Origin: JAUIAI01 sp050633665
GTDB taxonomy: Bacteria; Pseudomonadota; Gammaproteobacteria; Burkholderiales; Burkholderiaceae_E
DNA length: 64,000 nucleotides
NCBI GenBank assembly: GCA_050633665.1
Contig: JBOEGY010000001.1
Coordinates: 620,001 to 684,000 of the forward strand
Direction: 5' to 3'
Shown: in pieces, positions 9,501-18,869 of the stretch
Layout: each line of letters opens with the position of its first letter
Position numbering within the stretch: position 1 is the stretch's first letter
Program-made: the position numbers and the translations under genes
Notes under the pieces: model-generated
What the model saw: only the letters and a program-made list of their open reading frames with translations
What the model was told of the DNA's origin: nothing
The model's database searches: none

Positions 9501-11360
9501 AAATCTAAGCTGCGGCCGGGATTTAGGTAGCCGCTTTTTGGACAGACTGGCTGTGTCGTACTCTTCGATGTTCAGTGAACTGTCAGCGTCTTCATCTTCC
9601 GGCGTCAGCTCGGCAAGGGTATCCAGTAGAGAGTGAAAGTTCCTGGCGTAGCGTGAATTCGGATCGGTATCGACCAATGCTCCTGTTTGCCCGTCTGGTG
9701 ACCGGGCGGCTGATTCATAGTCAGGTTCAGCGCCAACCAGAGGCGGAGCCGAGCCCCAGGGGCTGGTCTGTTCGAGCAGACGGGATTGCAGTTTGGGTTC
9801 ATCGATTTGAGCAACGACGACTGGCCTGGGTGGTTGGGTAATGACCGTGGCGGTCAGAATGTCTTGAGGAATCGGCACCGCGCCCGCAAGCGAGGGGTTC
9901 GCCCGTGCAGCATTCAAGGCTTCATCGAGTCGTTCTTGAATCGCCGTTTCGGGAGTGCCGGCCGCCAGTCTTGTCGGCGGGGCCGGGCGGGCGCTATCTC
10001 GAGCCAATGCCTGCTTGATGACCGATGCCAGCGGGTCGGTTTGGGCAGAAGGCTGAACCGGCTTGCTCTTGCCTGACCCCTGGGGGGCCGGCCAGAGTGG
10101 ATCATTCTTGGATTGCGCAATCTGTTCAGGTTTTGGCGCTTCTTTGTCCGGTTCGAATGGTGCGGGCGACACGGCAGCAGACGACGCCTCATTGGTGAAT
10201 TGCTGGCTGGTGCCGGACAACCCTTGTGCGGCCAGCTTGGCTCGAGCCCGGGCCAGCGCGCTGGCCATTGTTGCTGACCGGAGCGTTGTTGGTTTAATAG
10301 CGGCCTGGCTGCTTTGGCGGGGCGGGGTTGCCGCATGGGCCGAGCCCAGCGGCGACAACCGGCCGGCATTGCTGATCAGCCATTGCCAACCTCCTTGAAG
10401 CACAGCGCCAGTATCCGATAACTGCAAGTGTTTCCACCAGGCTGAGAATTTCAGCATGCGGCGCGCGAATTGTTCTGCCAGGTCCAGGCGGTTCGCGGCC
10501 AGCGCCAGTCTGGCCAGACGCTTATAAGCCGCCGTGTCGAGTTGGACCAGATCCATCCGCGACTCAAAGGCGATGAAAAACTCTCTCAGGCGATCGCCGG
10601 CTTGCTCAGCTTTCGAGACCATCATCAGCAGTTCAAGTCGACGAGCAGGATCCCGGGCATGATCGAACGCCTGCCAGAACAACTGGGCGGCGAGCCGGAA
10701 GTCTCCCAGTCCGATCGCCTTGCGGGCGAGCTGTTCGACCGGACGGCCAGCGAGTCGTGAGAACTCCTGTGGCATCGAGTTGTTGCCGGCCAGGATGCGC
10801 TTGGCAATCGCCTCCGGAAGTCGCGCAAGCAGTTTCGCAACCAGCGACGGGTGTTCCAGCTTTTCCGCCCGACGTAGATAGGCTTCCATCTCGATCGGGT
10901 CGGTCGCGGTCAGGGCAATGCGTTCAAGTTCGTACCGGACCCGGGCGAGCAGGGATGCGCGCCGCGGATTGTTTTCCGGTAATTCAAAAGCCATGCGCTC
11001 CAGAATGTTCAGGCGTAGTCTCAGGCTGGCGGCCTTGGCGCCGGCCGGCGCACCGCCGAGAATGAGGTCAATAGATCGCAGTGCTTCCCGGTGGTGTCCG
11101 ATCAGCGCCTGGTGTCTTGCCAGCGTCAGTCTGAGACTCCAGTTCTTGGGCGTTGCGTTTAGCCAGGCATTCAGATAGACAACCGTTAGCAGGTCTGTTT
11201 CATGCGCATTGGCCAGCCGCTCATGAAGTGACTTGCTGGGCAACGCGAGCCAGCCGACGAGCAACAGCGACAAGGCGAAGAGTCCGACAATTCCGCGCGG
11301 AAACAGTCGGCGTCGCCCGCGATCTGCCGACGACAGATACCAGGTTTCAGCTGCAAGCAT
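6570..11360 (-). CDS. pelB: PelB, TPR scaffold plus outer-membrane beta-barrel exporter
   Basis: 1596 residues, about 400 more than Pseudomonas PelB (1193). One N-terminal membrane segment (about 22-42) is followed by TPR-like helical repeats to about 330, then a long Ala/Pro/Gln-rich low-complexity stretch (about 330-560), more TPR repeats (about 600-1270), and a C-terminal region with alternating strands typical of an outer-membrane barrel, ending in an aromatic residue (LSYRLHY). In the known system the TPRs bind PelA and PelC and the barrel is the export pore. The central low-complexity insert accounts for much of the extra length. Start chosen at 11360, where GGAC lies about 8 nt upstream; the N terminus could vary slightly. 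Confidence 0.93.
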   Translation of the reverse strand: MLAAETWYLSSADRGRRRLFPRGIVGLFALSLLLVGWLALPSKSLHERLANAHETDLLTVVYLNAWLNATPKNWSLRLTLARHQALIGHHREALRSIDLILGGAPAGAKAASLRLRLNILERMAFELPENNPRRASLLARVRYELERIALTATDPIEMEAYLRRAEKLEHPSLVAKLLARLPEAIAKRILAGNNSMPQEFSRLAGRPVEQLARKAIGLGDFRLAAQLFWQAFDHARDPARRLELLMMVSKAEQAGDRLREFFIAFESRMDLVQLDTAAYKRLARLALAANRLDLAEQFARRMLKFSAWWKHLQLSDTGAVLQGGWQWLISNAGRLSPLGSAHAATPPRQSSQAAIKPTTLRSATMASALARARAKLAAQGLSGTSQQFTNEASSAAVSPAPFEPDKEAPKPEQIAQSKNDPLWPAPQGSGKSKPVQPSAQTDPLASVIKQALARDSARPAPPTRLAAGTPETAIQERLDEALNAARANPSLAGAVPIPQDILTATVITQPPRPVVVAQIDEPKLQSRLLEQTSPWGSAPPLVGAEPDYESAARSPDGQTGALVDTDPNSRYARNFHSLLDTLAELTPEDEDADSSLNIEEYDTASLSKKRLPKSRPQLRFEDESYLLAYQVFLARGNLNDAYAVADSATRQSPDNLTWRKRLAQVSEWSQRPIVALDNWLLLARANNSREYWANVKRLAGGLRDEHRTIEFLQWKLKRAPSDYDAVIQISQAHERLGEAGRSIEWLSDYLRRQPKPEPIAVLMELAAVAERNSDPDLLVDTLRRANAVAGATPERAVRIAAAQYRRSRIRDAYQALREAEPLALDSAEYNTESEKSVKYWSTYAELARILREDQQALTAYRQMLALETYEAEHLEAMASVLQTRSHRSAAQVMSHAYYKYNRLQYANRAVNSYLMGQDLPAAEAFLATLPEKDRTEITSSIAFLKQRAAYYQAADEFKLARRDVLSIYKIAPRDIDNRASLIWLLLAEKNARALRAVLGQWEKLARQEEKLWGPFGAALLSLGDAPAALKYFVWQSRGRQDYLWWLAYADALEATGRGDAAWTLRRRAWTELREAPLAKLQENAETRDRIVALAMRFSPADEARQLLTELVRDRDALSVPAPVDRGRSMSPAISPALAASPEAPAALAAVLDYRLRDLRDNPNNLDPIANAARAREVIGMKSTANELAVSYLLSQEAVDSARAWLLSRYAQQLVQPTWARLSVALANHDDQALDTLLATLPDWLPKLDRVEALARIGRTGAAETLAFDALVTDPDSQTAHQKLVDLLMEGGPSAGVLGSTSAQGVVDISRLRVDGALRFDQHGKIWIFGERERTKSTNTEVVNNGSASGETVGIGLQWRRHQGDLSGELSRRDMLAPSTGLKMRWQQSISPFVSYAVTGGLNQPTGELASLSIGGQQDYLRLEGRANLTGRDYLAGLASIGRYQTQLETTVADSRRFSVEYGHRLRLEYPDLTLRAALTNSVFKERNVSDPIIARLAPSGSETPLAGFVPASSSQLDLFVSAGQSAQDSYTKTVRPFGEAGVSFNSNSGWGYSLRGGIGTSILGTDRLMLYGAYTSKSPGNTRGSRELGLSYRLHY

Positions 11361-11767
11361 TTGTACTGTCCGGCATGGTTAGATCTTTCTCTTTATCGAA
11401 CGCGATGAACTGGTCGACCCAAACGGGTACCAGGTGAATCGCATTTTCAAGACAGGCAAGCGATCTTCAACCCTGTGTCGAGACGCCGAAACAGTGGCCG
11501 GAATCAGCACCCCCCTGGCGCTACCGGTCCGTTCAGCCAATACCGTTTATTCGACGTAATGAAGTTGCCCCTCTTGCAACAGGGTGTGCAGCATCAGCCG
11601 GTTCGGCGTCCTCGGAAACAAGTTTGGATCAGCGGTTGCCCGTCTTGAAAACACAAATTCAATTTACGTTTTGCCTTGTGGCCGAGCGGTGCAACACCGA
11701 TGACCGCGAACTTTTGACCGACGGATGAACAGGGTTGTGGCTAAAACAATGAACAGCCGTCGTGTCG
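11361..11767. other. 407 bp non-coding gap between pelA and pelB
   Basis: No convincing coding frame is present on either strand. No strong terminator hairpin follows the pelA stop, and no clear sigma-70 or sigma-54 promoter could be assigned by eye. The region is AT-richer near 11640-11680. It is large enough to carry a separate promoter for pelBCDEFG, which would split the locus into two transcription units; this is inference. Confidence 0.4.
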
Positions 11768-14731
11768 CTAGTCAGGGCATGAGACTTGAATCGTGAGGCC
11801 ACGTTGTGCGGCCTGCTTGCTGATCCGGTAGGTGTGCAGCGGATTGATCGTGTCGGACCGCTTGCTACGCCTGGCCTTCAGGCGATACTTGCCCGCCCGG
11901 GCAATACAACGGCTCGGGTGTTCCAATTCGAGAACTCCGCTGACATGTCCTTTGAACTTGAACCGAATGCCTGCTCCGTGCCGCTCGAATGACGAAACAC
12001 GCCCATTGGCATTGCGGATGATCGGCGGATTTGTGGCCGGGGTGTCACGCGCTACTGTGAAATGGCCGGTCGGGCCATTCAAATGAAGATAGTCGCCCTC
12101 CGGGCCTTTGGCCCGACCCGACAATCCGGGGCTGTTGGCCCAGTCGATCCGATTGACCGTCTCACGGTTCAATCGCAACGTTTGCAGCGGGCCCTGTCCG
12201 GCGTATAGCCAGCGGGTGTGCCCGGGCCGTGATTCGCGCAGATCACGGGCCAGGGTGAAATCGTCGAAATCAATGACTTTGCGGATGTATTCGCTGCTGT
12301 AGACCGGATTTACAGGCTGTTTAAGTGCATATCTATACACTTTGTGTAGTGACTTGATGGCCGATGACTTGCTGGCGCTATAGGTGTGGTAATAGATATT
12401 GATTGGCTTCAGGCGCCGCGGGTACTCGGTCATCTCGAAGGTCTCAATGACTTTGTCAAAGCCGTAAAACGGGCCGGTCCAGTCGTTGGTATAGACGTTC
12501 TCGTTCTGGTTAGGGGCGTAAACTTGCAGGTGGCCATTTTTGCGAAGTGAAAATGGAGCAACCAATGTCAGAGTCGGCTCACTTCGGTTTATGGTGGTGT
12601 CGCCACCGTTCATATTGAGCAATCCGGATGATGCGGTTTCCGCGACGGCGTCCCAGGCGGGGACGCAGTCGCCAGTCCAGAGGAAAACCGAGGTTTTTTT
12701 GCCGGGGGGAGCCAAGCGTCGGTCAATATAGCTGGCTGAGCCGCCAATATCGCGTTTTAAGCGGAAATGGTAGTCTTTTATCGGTAAATGCGGTTTTTTG
12801 TCCGGTTTTATGCCTTTTTGCTCATTGGCGACCACCGTTCGCCAAAAGAACGGGTGTGAATAGGAATGGCTCGCGATTTCAACATGATCCAGCTTGAAGA
12901 TATCTCGGGCTATCTTTTCGAGCGTTGGCGAGAGGTCGGGGTACAGGCCTTCGGGGCCGATTTCTCCCTCAATGACCGATACCGTATGGGGTACTTTGTA
13001 TCGCTTTATGAAATCCTTGTACATGATTTCAGCGGCAAACGGCGCGCCAGGAATTTCGGCGCGAGACGCAAACCCGTCGCCGTCGATGTGCACCAAAAGC
13101 ATGCGCCGGCCGGTTTCTGTCGAGACGTCAGCGCGGGGCAGTGGAAGGCCCCGGCCGATCGCTTTTCGATAAAACTCGATTGGATCAATCAACCAGCGTT
13201 CGCCGGAGGAGCCGCTTAGTCCGATATGAGCGAAAGGGGCGATCGAAAAGCCTCCCCATGGCGTAATCGCGGTACTGTCGCTGGTCTGACCGTCAGCGTC
13301 CCGGGTGCCCAGAATTCGCTCCGATCCGGGCGGGGCTGTCAGAAAAATATCCTCCGGATCCGGAATTGACTCCATTTCATAATTTGCAATCGATTCGTTG
13401 AACGATTCGGATTGCAAGGGTCTTTTCGGAGGCCGGGCGCTGCGGGTAAAACCGAGGTGGTCGACAAACGGAGAGGCGCTGCTAAGACCAAATCCGTTGA
13501 GGAAGACCAGCGGTATTTTCTCGTTGACGGCTCTGGTGTAGAAGGCCTCGAGTGCTTTGGTCTTTTTTTCGACATCTTTCTCGTAAATGCCGACAACTCC
13601 GGCGTACTCGCCCGCTAAACTGCCGCCAGGAAGGTTCTTACGCCTGATATCGAGTAGTTCTACCTGGTATCCAAGGTAGTGCAACGGCATCGTGGCCAGG
13701 CGCTGGGCGCTACTGTAGTGTTCCTCGCCATCAGCCGATCCGTTATGAATCATCAACACCTTGCGCGGCACAATGTCAATTGAGCCAACCCCTACTTGGG
13801 TCAGAGAGCCGTTTGTGATGTACGGGGTAAACCCTTCAGAGAGGATCCGGGAGGCCAGGGAGCGGGCTTTATCGCGGTCGCCAGGTGGCGCGTAGTCGAT
13901 TGCAATGGCGGTCAGGCCCAGTTGCTGTGCTCGCCGCAGTTGGCCGGTCAGCCAGGCACGATCTTCTGGCGGGACATCGGTGTAGGTCTGACTCTCCTGG
14001 TTCCAGCGCCCGTATAGAGATTCTGCGGCAACGCCCTCCAAATGTCCTTTAAGTTCGTCTAAAAGTTCGAACCCCCGGTTGGCGATCAGACGGGCGCCCG
14101 GAAATTCTTTTTTCATCATCCGGATTGTTCGGCTTAACCCCTGTGCCTGTCGTGCCAGCTCTTCGGGTGTCTTGGAGATGGCGTGATACGAGTCCATCGT
14201 GTCGAGAAAAAATCCCCGGTAGCCTGCCGCCCACAGGGGGCGAATGATCTTTTCCCGGAAGAACACCGGCCAGTCGGGATGGCTCTGGTTGATGATCTTG
14301 CTATTCCAGGTTTTGTTGCTACCGGCCAGCATGGCGGCCGGCATATCGCGGGCGTATTCACGCAGTGGATCGAGTTCGCCGATCGAGACATAGGCAAACA
14401 ACTCGGAGCGACCGGTCGTTTTTGACCGATGAGCGGTCGGATTGTGTCCATGGTCTGGTTCGACGACTACGACATCAAAGATCTTCAGGCTATCCAGTGG
14501 CGGCTTCGCCCCGTAATGCCAGGCGATATTCAAGTCGCTGGCCTGGGCTGCCTGGTCGGCCTGGACTGCCGGCGCGTTGAGGACGACCGCAGCCAGTGCC
14601 AGGAGGGCGACCGGGGCAAGCAAGGTGCCGCTCCTGTCCAGCAATCTGAACCAGTCGGATTGCTCAGGCAGGAAGAACAGGTCGCAGAGGTGAGTTTGGC
14701 TGGGTGCGGACATTCGTGTTTGATCGGACAT
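11768..14731 (-). CDS. pelA: PelA, periplasmic Pel deacetylase/hydrolase
   Basis: 987 residues from ATG 14731. An upstream in-frame start at 14830 would overlap lgt and adds residues ahead of the export signal. The N terminus has a hydrophobic segment ending in an AVQA-type cleavage site near residue 58. Next comes a GH114/GH166-like hydrolase domain with FAYVSIGE and GFFLDTMDSY motifs. The CE4-like deacetylase domain has HIDGDG near residue 545 and the HSYSH metal-binding segment near 620. A C-terminal beta-rich domain follows. Pseudomonas PelA (948 residues) partly deacetylates the polymer and can cleave it. First gene of the locus, divergent from lgt. Confidence 0.93.
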   Translation of the reverse strand: MSDQTRMSAPSQTHLCDLFFLPEQSDWFRLLDRSGTLLAPVALLALAAVVLNAPAVQADQAAQASDLNIAWHYGAKPPLDSLKIFDVVVVEPDHGHNPTAHRSKTTGRSELFAYVSIGELDPLREYARDMPAAMLAGSNKTWNSKIINQSHPDWPVFFREKIIRPLWAAGYRGFFLDTMDSYHAISKTPEELARQAQGLSRTIRMMKKEFPGARLIANRGFELLDELKGHLEGVAAESLYGRWNQESQTYTDVPPEDRAWLTGQLRRAQQLGLTAIAIDYAPPGDRDKARSLASRILSEGFTPYITNGSLTQVGVGSIDIVPRKVLMIHNGSADGEEHYSSAQRLATMPLHYLGYQVELLDIRRKNLPGGSLAGEYAGVVGIYEKDVEKKTKALEAFYTRAVNEKIPLVFLNGFGLSSASPFVDHLGFTRSARPPKRPLQSESFNESIANYEMESIPDPEDIFLTAPPGSERILGTRDADGQTSDSTAITPWGGFSIAPFAHIGLSGSSGERWLIDPIEFYRKAIGRGLPLPRADVSTETGRRMLLVHIDGDGFASRAEIPGAPFAAEIMYKDFIKRYKVPHTVSVIEGEIGPEGLYPDLSPTLEKIARDIFKLDHVEIASHSYSHPFFWRTVVANEQKGIKPDKKPHLPIKDYHFRLKRDIGGSASYIDRRLAPPGKKTSVFLWTGDCVPAWDAVAETASSGLLNMNGGDTTINRSEPTLTLVAPFSLRKNGHLQVYAPNQNENVYTNDWTGPFYGFDKVIETFEMTEYPRRLKPINIYYHTYSASKSSAIKSLHKVYRYALKQPVNPVYSSEYIRKVIDFDDFTLARDLRESRPGHTRWLYAGQGPLQTLRLNRETVNRIDWANSPGLSGRAKGPEGDYLHLNGPTGHFTVARDTPATNPPIIRNANGRVSSFERHGAGIRFKFKGHVSGVLELEHPSRCIARAGKYRLKARRSKRSDTINPLHTYRISKQAAQRGLTIQVSCPD

Positions 14732-14844
14732 AGTCAGTCCAACACATGTTCCTGACCCGGTCGCGCGTTTACACTCGGGCTGCGTTGGCTGATTAAATTG
14801 ATGAGCCAGCGGTGCTGACCTGTCTATCAACTAGCGTAGTGGAA

Positions 14845-15651
14845 ATGTTTGTTCATCCTGAGTTCGACCCGATTGCCGTATCGATTGGCCCGATAGCCGT
14901 CCGGTGGTATGGGCTTATGTACCTCACCGCTTTTCTGGCGTTCTATCTACTGGGTCGTTACCGGCTTAGCCTGCCGTGGGTTCGACAGCAATCCGGCCTG
15001 CAGCCTGAGAACCATGAAGACTTGTTGTTCTGGGGGGCGATGGGCGTCGTGATTGGCGGTCGCTTAGGTTATGTGCTCTTTTACAAGCCGGCTTATTACC
15101 TGTCGCATCCGCTGGAAATTCTCGCTGTCTGGCAGGGGGGGATGGCTTTTCACGGTGGGCTGCTCGGGGTGATTCTGGCAATTTACCTATTTTGCCGACG
15201 ACGAGAACTTAAATTCTGGCCGGTGATAGATTTTGTGGCCCCACTGGTGCCACTCGGTCTGGCTGCCGGACGGATGGGCAATTTTATAAACGGCGAGCTC
15301 TGGGGCCGAACAACAACGGTTCCATGGGGGATGATTTTCCCCCAGGCGGGTGACGGGCTCGCCCGCCATCCGTCGCAGCTTTATCAGTTTGCCGGTGAGG
15401 GTTTGCTGTTGTTTGTCCTGCTCTGGCTATATTCATCCAGACCCCGGCCGGTTACCGCTGTTTCGGGTATGTTCCTGCTTTTGTACGGCATCTTCCGCTT
15501 TCTTGCAGAGTTCGCGCGTCAACCGGATAGCTTTCTGGGGTTTTTGACATTCGGGGCGACGATGGGGCAGCTGCTTTGTCTGCCAATGATGGCAATTGGT
15601 CTGGCGATGGTGTTACGGGCGAACCGGGGCGAGTCTGCCGGTCGCGGTTGA
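14845..15651 (+). CDS. lgt: Lgt, prolipoprotein diacylglyceryl transferase
   Basis: 268 residues from ATG 14845. The longer frame from 14812 adds 11 residues and reaches into the pelA upstream region; FVHPEFDPIAVSIGPIAVRW is the normal Lgt N terminus. The integral membrane enzyme transfers diacylglycerol from phosphatidylglycerol to the lipobox cysteine. The H103-G-G motif and the GRMGNFINGELWGR signature (R143, N146) are intact. The first step of lipoprotein maturation serves PelC, BamE and the glycoside-hydrolase lipoprotein in this same window. Convergent with the TauE-family gene, 12 bp apart. Confidence 0.97.
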   Translation: MFVHPEFDPIAVSIGPIAVRWYGLMYLTAFLAFYLLGRYRLSLPWVRQQSGLQPENHEDLLFWGAMGVVIGGRLGYVLFYKPAYYLSHPLEILAVWQGGMAFHGGLLGVILAIYLFCRRRELKFWPVIDFVAPLVPLGLAAGRMGNFINGELWGRTTTVPWGMIFPQAGDGLARHPSQLYQFAGEGLLLFVLLWLYSSRPRPVTAVSGMFLLLYGIFRFLAEFARQPDSFLGFLTFGATMGQLLCLPMMAIGLAMVLRANRGESAGRG

Positions 15652-15663
15652 TTGCAGCAGGCG

Positions 15664-16476
15664 TTACGCCATCACCAGGCGAACCAGCATATAAAGAGCA
15701 AGCGCGGTCAGAATTGCACCAAACAGGCGTTTGAGTTTGGCCGGCGGGAGCCGGTGAGCCAGCCGGGCCCCGTAAGGAGCCGTCATGACACTGGCCGCAG
15801 CAATCGCCAGTACGGCCGGAATATGGACATAGCCGATTACCGCTCCCGGTAGATCGATCTTGGTTTCAGCCAGCATGTAACCAATCGTGCCGGCAATGGC
15901 AATCGGTATGCCACATGCCGCGCTACAGCCGACGGCGCGCGTGGGCACCATGCCGCGCCGAATCAGAAACGGAATGGTCATGAATCCGCCGCCGGCACCA
16001 ACCACTGCCGAGGCAATGCCGATGCCAAAGCCGCCGGTCGCCAGGACGCTTCGCTTGGGGCGCTGGCCGTCGGGCAGCGCCTCGTTGCCCGGTTTGCGCA
16101 GCGCGACAGACCATGCCGACCAGAGCAGGAACAAGCTGAACACAATGCTGACCAGCATCGCGGGCGCCATGCCGACGAGTTGCGATCCTGACAAGGCGCC
16201 GAGCGCGATACCGGGCGCCATGATCTGCACAACCGGCCAGATGACACTGCCTTGTCGGCGGTGGGTCAGGACACTTGATATTGAGGTGAAAATAATGGTT
16301 GCCAGCGAAGTGCCGATTGCCATCTTGACCAGACTAGCCTCTGGGTATCCGTCAAAGGTAAAAGCTGCAATCAGGAACGGGACCATAATCATCCCGCCGC
16401 CTATACCCATCAGGCCGGCGACAACGCCAACGACGCCTCCGAGGCAAAACAATAGAAGTAGTACCGCAACGCTCAT
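15664..16476 (-). CDS. TauE/SafE-family membrane transporter
   Basis: 270 residues with about eight membrane segments. It contains the two pseudo-repeats typical of the family, each with a glycine-rich GGGFMTIPFL/GGGMIMVPFL-type turn: VAGLMGIGGGMIMVPFL near residue 20 and SAVVGAGGGFMTIPFL near 155. The family exports or imports sulfite, sulfoacetate or other organosulfur anions, but the substrate cannot be read from the sequence. It stands alone on the minus strand between lgt and the MscS-type gene, so context gives no further clue. Confidence 0.85.
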   Translation of the reverse strand: MSVAVLLLLFCLGGVVGVVAGLMGIGGGMIMVPFLIAAFTFDGYPEASLVKMAIGTSLATIIFTSISSVLTHRRQGSVIWPVVQIMAPGIALGALSGSQLVGMAPAMLVSIVFSLFLLWSAWSVALRKPGNEALPDGQRPKRSVLATGGFGIGIASAVVGAGGGFMTIPFLIRRGMVPTRAVGCSAACGIPIAIAGTIGYMLAETKIDLPGAVIGYVHIPAVLAIAAASVMTAPYGARLAHRLPPAKLKRLFGAILTALALYMLVRLVMA

Positions 16477-16630
16477 AAAGTGGTTCTATGCAATTAACTG
16501 ACTGGAAAGCAATGGCTGGCTCAGGACTGGCAGCGTTGAACGGTGGTGGGAGTGTTGTGTCTCGTCTGAACTTGTCTGATTTGACTAACGCTTACTCACG
16601 TGCGGTCGCGCGCCTTGGTAGTATTTTTCC

Positions 16631-18823
16631 ATGAAGACCAGGGTCTTGTTCAGCCTATTGCTGTTTCTCGTCGGAATACAGACACCATGGGCTGCCGGAC
16701 CGGGCTTGCCCCAGCTGCTGTCGAGCACCGCTGGCCAGCAAAATGAACGGTCAATTGAAACGGTCCCGGACCCAGCAGCGTTGCGTGTCGACTGGTGGCT
16801 TTACTTTAATGTCGAGCTGCCCAAGCTCAAGACGCGGGCCGACAAACTCAAATCCCTGCTGACGACCCGGTATGTCGAGCAAGCCTGGGCGGGTGGCCCA
16901 AACCGCGCCGCACAAGTCAGTCGGGTGTTGGCGATTCTTGATGCGTTCGTCGCCGCGCGGGCGGTCGAGCCGCCAACGCCCCTCCCAATTCCGGATGTGT
17001 CGGAGATTTATACGCCAAGCCAGGCATTGCAGTTGGTCAATAGCTTGCGGCAGGCGCGGGTCAATCTGCAATTTGACCTGAACGATGTGGCCGCGCTTGA
17101 AGGGTCGGCTGCCGCTGCCCGTCAGGCGATCGATGCGGCGATGGCTGCCTACCTGCAGCTTAGCGATGTCGATCCGTCAAAGGTGCGAATCGGCTTTGGC
17201 ATTATTGCCGACCGTCTCGCTCTGGCAACCCGCGAGATTCAGTTGCAACTGCGCCGAAGCGCGCTCAATTCGCGACAGGCGCGGGTGGATGTCCTGGTCG
17301 ATGTGGAACGCCGGGCCGAGCAGCGGTTGCGGGGTGACCCAAAAGAGGTGCTTGCACTGGGCCGTGAACGTGAAGCGCTGGCAGCCGAGCTGACTCGTAT
17401 CACCGATCAATCTGCAACGCTTAAGCGACAAATTCTTCAGTCAACCGCTGATACGGTTCAGGATCAACTCGGTTCGCGATACCGGCAACAGCAACTGACC
17501 CGCTCCAGTATCAACGAGCTTTCAAAACGTCTCGGCCTGCAGCGGGTCGATCTCGCGATCACGCTGAACAATCTGTTGCTTGGCGATGTCACGACGCCGA
17601 CCTCGCGAGGCCATCAGGCGGTTGAGCAAACCAGGGAGCTGATTAAACAGGCTCGTAGCAGTTTGCTGACGCTGGGTGCGGCCAGTGAGCGCGAGCGTGA
17701 CCGGGCTGGCGAGCGGCTGGCCGCGACCGAAGACCAGGCCGCCGGGGCGCTGCAAATGAATCAACGTCGTTTGCGTCTTGCCCAGGAATCAGTCAGCCAA
17801 CTCGGCGTCCTGAATGACCAGGTGGCGCAACTGGAGTTTCTGACCCGATGGACAACGACCGCAATTCGTACAAACGAGGGTCTGGTTGACCGGGTGCTGA
17901 ATCAAGTGTCCGATGTCGGCGGTCGAATCAGCCAGTCGATCGGCGCGGTGACGGATCAGTCGTTGTTCAGGCTCGGGGAGACGCCGATCACTTTGTCCGG
18001 GCTGTTTAAAGTGATTGTAATAATCCTGATTGCCTGGTTGGTTTCCTGGGTGTTCCGGCGAACCATCGGACAACTGGGCCACCGGTTCCCCAAGGAAAAT
18101 CAGTCGGTCTTGTTTGTCATCAGCCGACTGGCTCACTACCTGATCATCACCATTGGTATTTTTGCCGGCTTGTCCTCAATCGGACTTTCGTTCGCAAACT
18201 TTGCACTGATCGCCGGTGCGCTGGCGCTTGGGGTTGGTTTTGGTCTGCAAAGTATTGTCAACAATTTCCTGTCCGGATTAATTCTGTTCTTCGAGCGTAC
18301 GGTCAAAGTCGGAGACTTCGTCGAACTTGACAACGGCGAGCGCGGCGAGGTGCGCTCGATCAACGTCCGCGGAACCATTGTTAACACCAACGATAATGTT
18401 GACGTGATCGTCCCCAACTCGGAATTCACTGAACGGAAAGTCGTTAACTGGACGCTGCTTGATCCGTTTCGACGCATCCATGTGCCATTCCGCGTGGCTT
18501 ACGAGTCCAATGAAGATACCGTCGTTGCGGCCGGTCTTGATGCCGCACATCGACTGTCCAGTACCTTGACCGGTGTGCTGGGTCGCGAGCCGAGTGTTTG
18601 GTTGGTCAACTACGGCGAAAACGGTCTGGATTTCGAGTTGATTGTCTGGTTGATGCCCGACGCCGTTAAGCGTCCTGACGCGGTGTTTGCCGCCTACCAC
18701 TGGGAGATCCGAAAAGCCTTGCGCCGTCACGAGATCGAAGTGCCGGTGCCGCAGCGGGAGATTCGGTTCCGCGAGCCGTTACCGGCTGCGCTTGAGGGGG
18801 CAAAACCACAATCGGCCGTCTAA
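16631..18823 (+). CDS. Large MscS-family mechanosensitive channel with periplasmic coiled-coil domain
   Basis: 730 residues. A signal peptide (cleavage near residue 21) precedes a long, mostly helical periplasmic region (about 30-440, rich in Arg/Gln/Leu heptads). Three membrane segments follow (about 455-580). The pore-lining helix is the Gly/Ala-rich GALALGVGFGLQSIVNNFLSG stretch, followed by the MscS beta domain (VGDFVELDNGERGEV) and alpha-beta C-terminal domain. It resembles MscK/YbdG-type larger relatives more than the 286-residue MscS. Likely function is release of solutes on hypo-osmotic shock. The periplasmic domain may sense another signal; that is inference. Confidence 0.88.
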   Translation: MKTRVLFSLLLFLVGIQTPWAAGPGLPQLLSSTAGQQNERSIETVPDPAALRVDWWLYFNVELPKLKTRADKLKSLLTTRYVEQAWAGGPNRAAQVSRVLAILDAFVAARAVEPPTPLPIPDVSEIYTPSQALQLVNSLRQARVNLQFDLNDVAALEGSAAAARQAIDAAMAAYLQLSDVDPSKVRIGFGIIADRLALATREIQLQLRRSALNSRQARVDVLVDVERRAEQRLRGDPKEVLALGREREALAAELTRITDQSATLKRQILQSTADTVQDQLGSRYRQQQLTRSSINELSKRLGLQRVDLAITLNNLLLGDVTTPTSRGHQAVEQTRELIKQARSSLLTLGAASERERDRAGERLAATEDQAAGALQMNQRRLRLAQESVSQLGVLNDQVAQLEFLTRWTTTAIRTNEGLVDRVLNQVSDVGGRISQSIGAVTDQSLFRLGETPITLSGLFKVIVIILIAWLVSWVFRRTIGQLGHRFPKENQSVLFVISRLAHYLIITIGIFAGLSSIGLSFANFALIAGALALGVGFGLQSIVNNFLSGLILFFERTVKVGDFVELDNGERGEVRSINVRGTIVNTNDNVDVIVPNSEFTERKVVNWTLLDPFRRIHVPFRVAYESNEDTVVAAGLDAAHRLSSTLTGVLGREPSVWLVNYGENGLDFELIVWLMPDAVKRPDAVFAAYHWEIRKALRRHEIEVPVPQREIRFREPLPAALEGAKPQSAV

Positions 18824-18856
18824 CAGTGGTATCGTTAATGCGCTGTTAACTTTCAA

Positions 18857-18864
18857 AAGGAGGT
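18857..18864 (+). promoter_or_regulatory. Near-perfect Shine-Dalgarno for the 28-codon ORF
   Basis: AAGGAGGT, 5 nt before ATG 18870. It is complementary to the anti-SD of 16S rRNA over eight bases, stronger than the sites seen for most genes in this window. It is the main reason to treat the tiny ORF as translated. Confidence 0.7.
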
Positions 18865-18869
18865 GGTCT

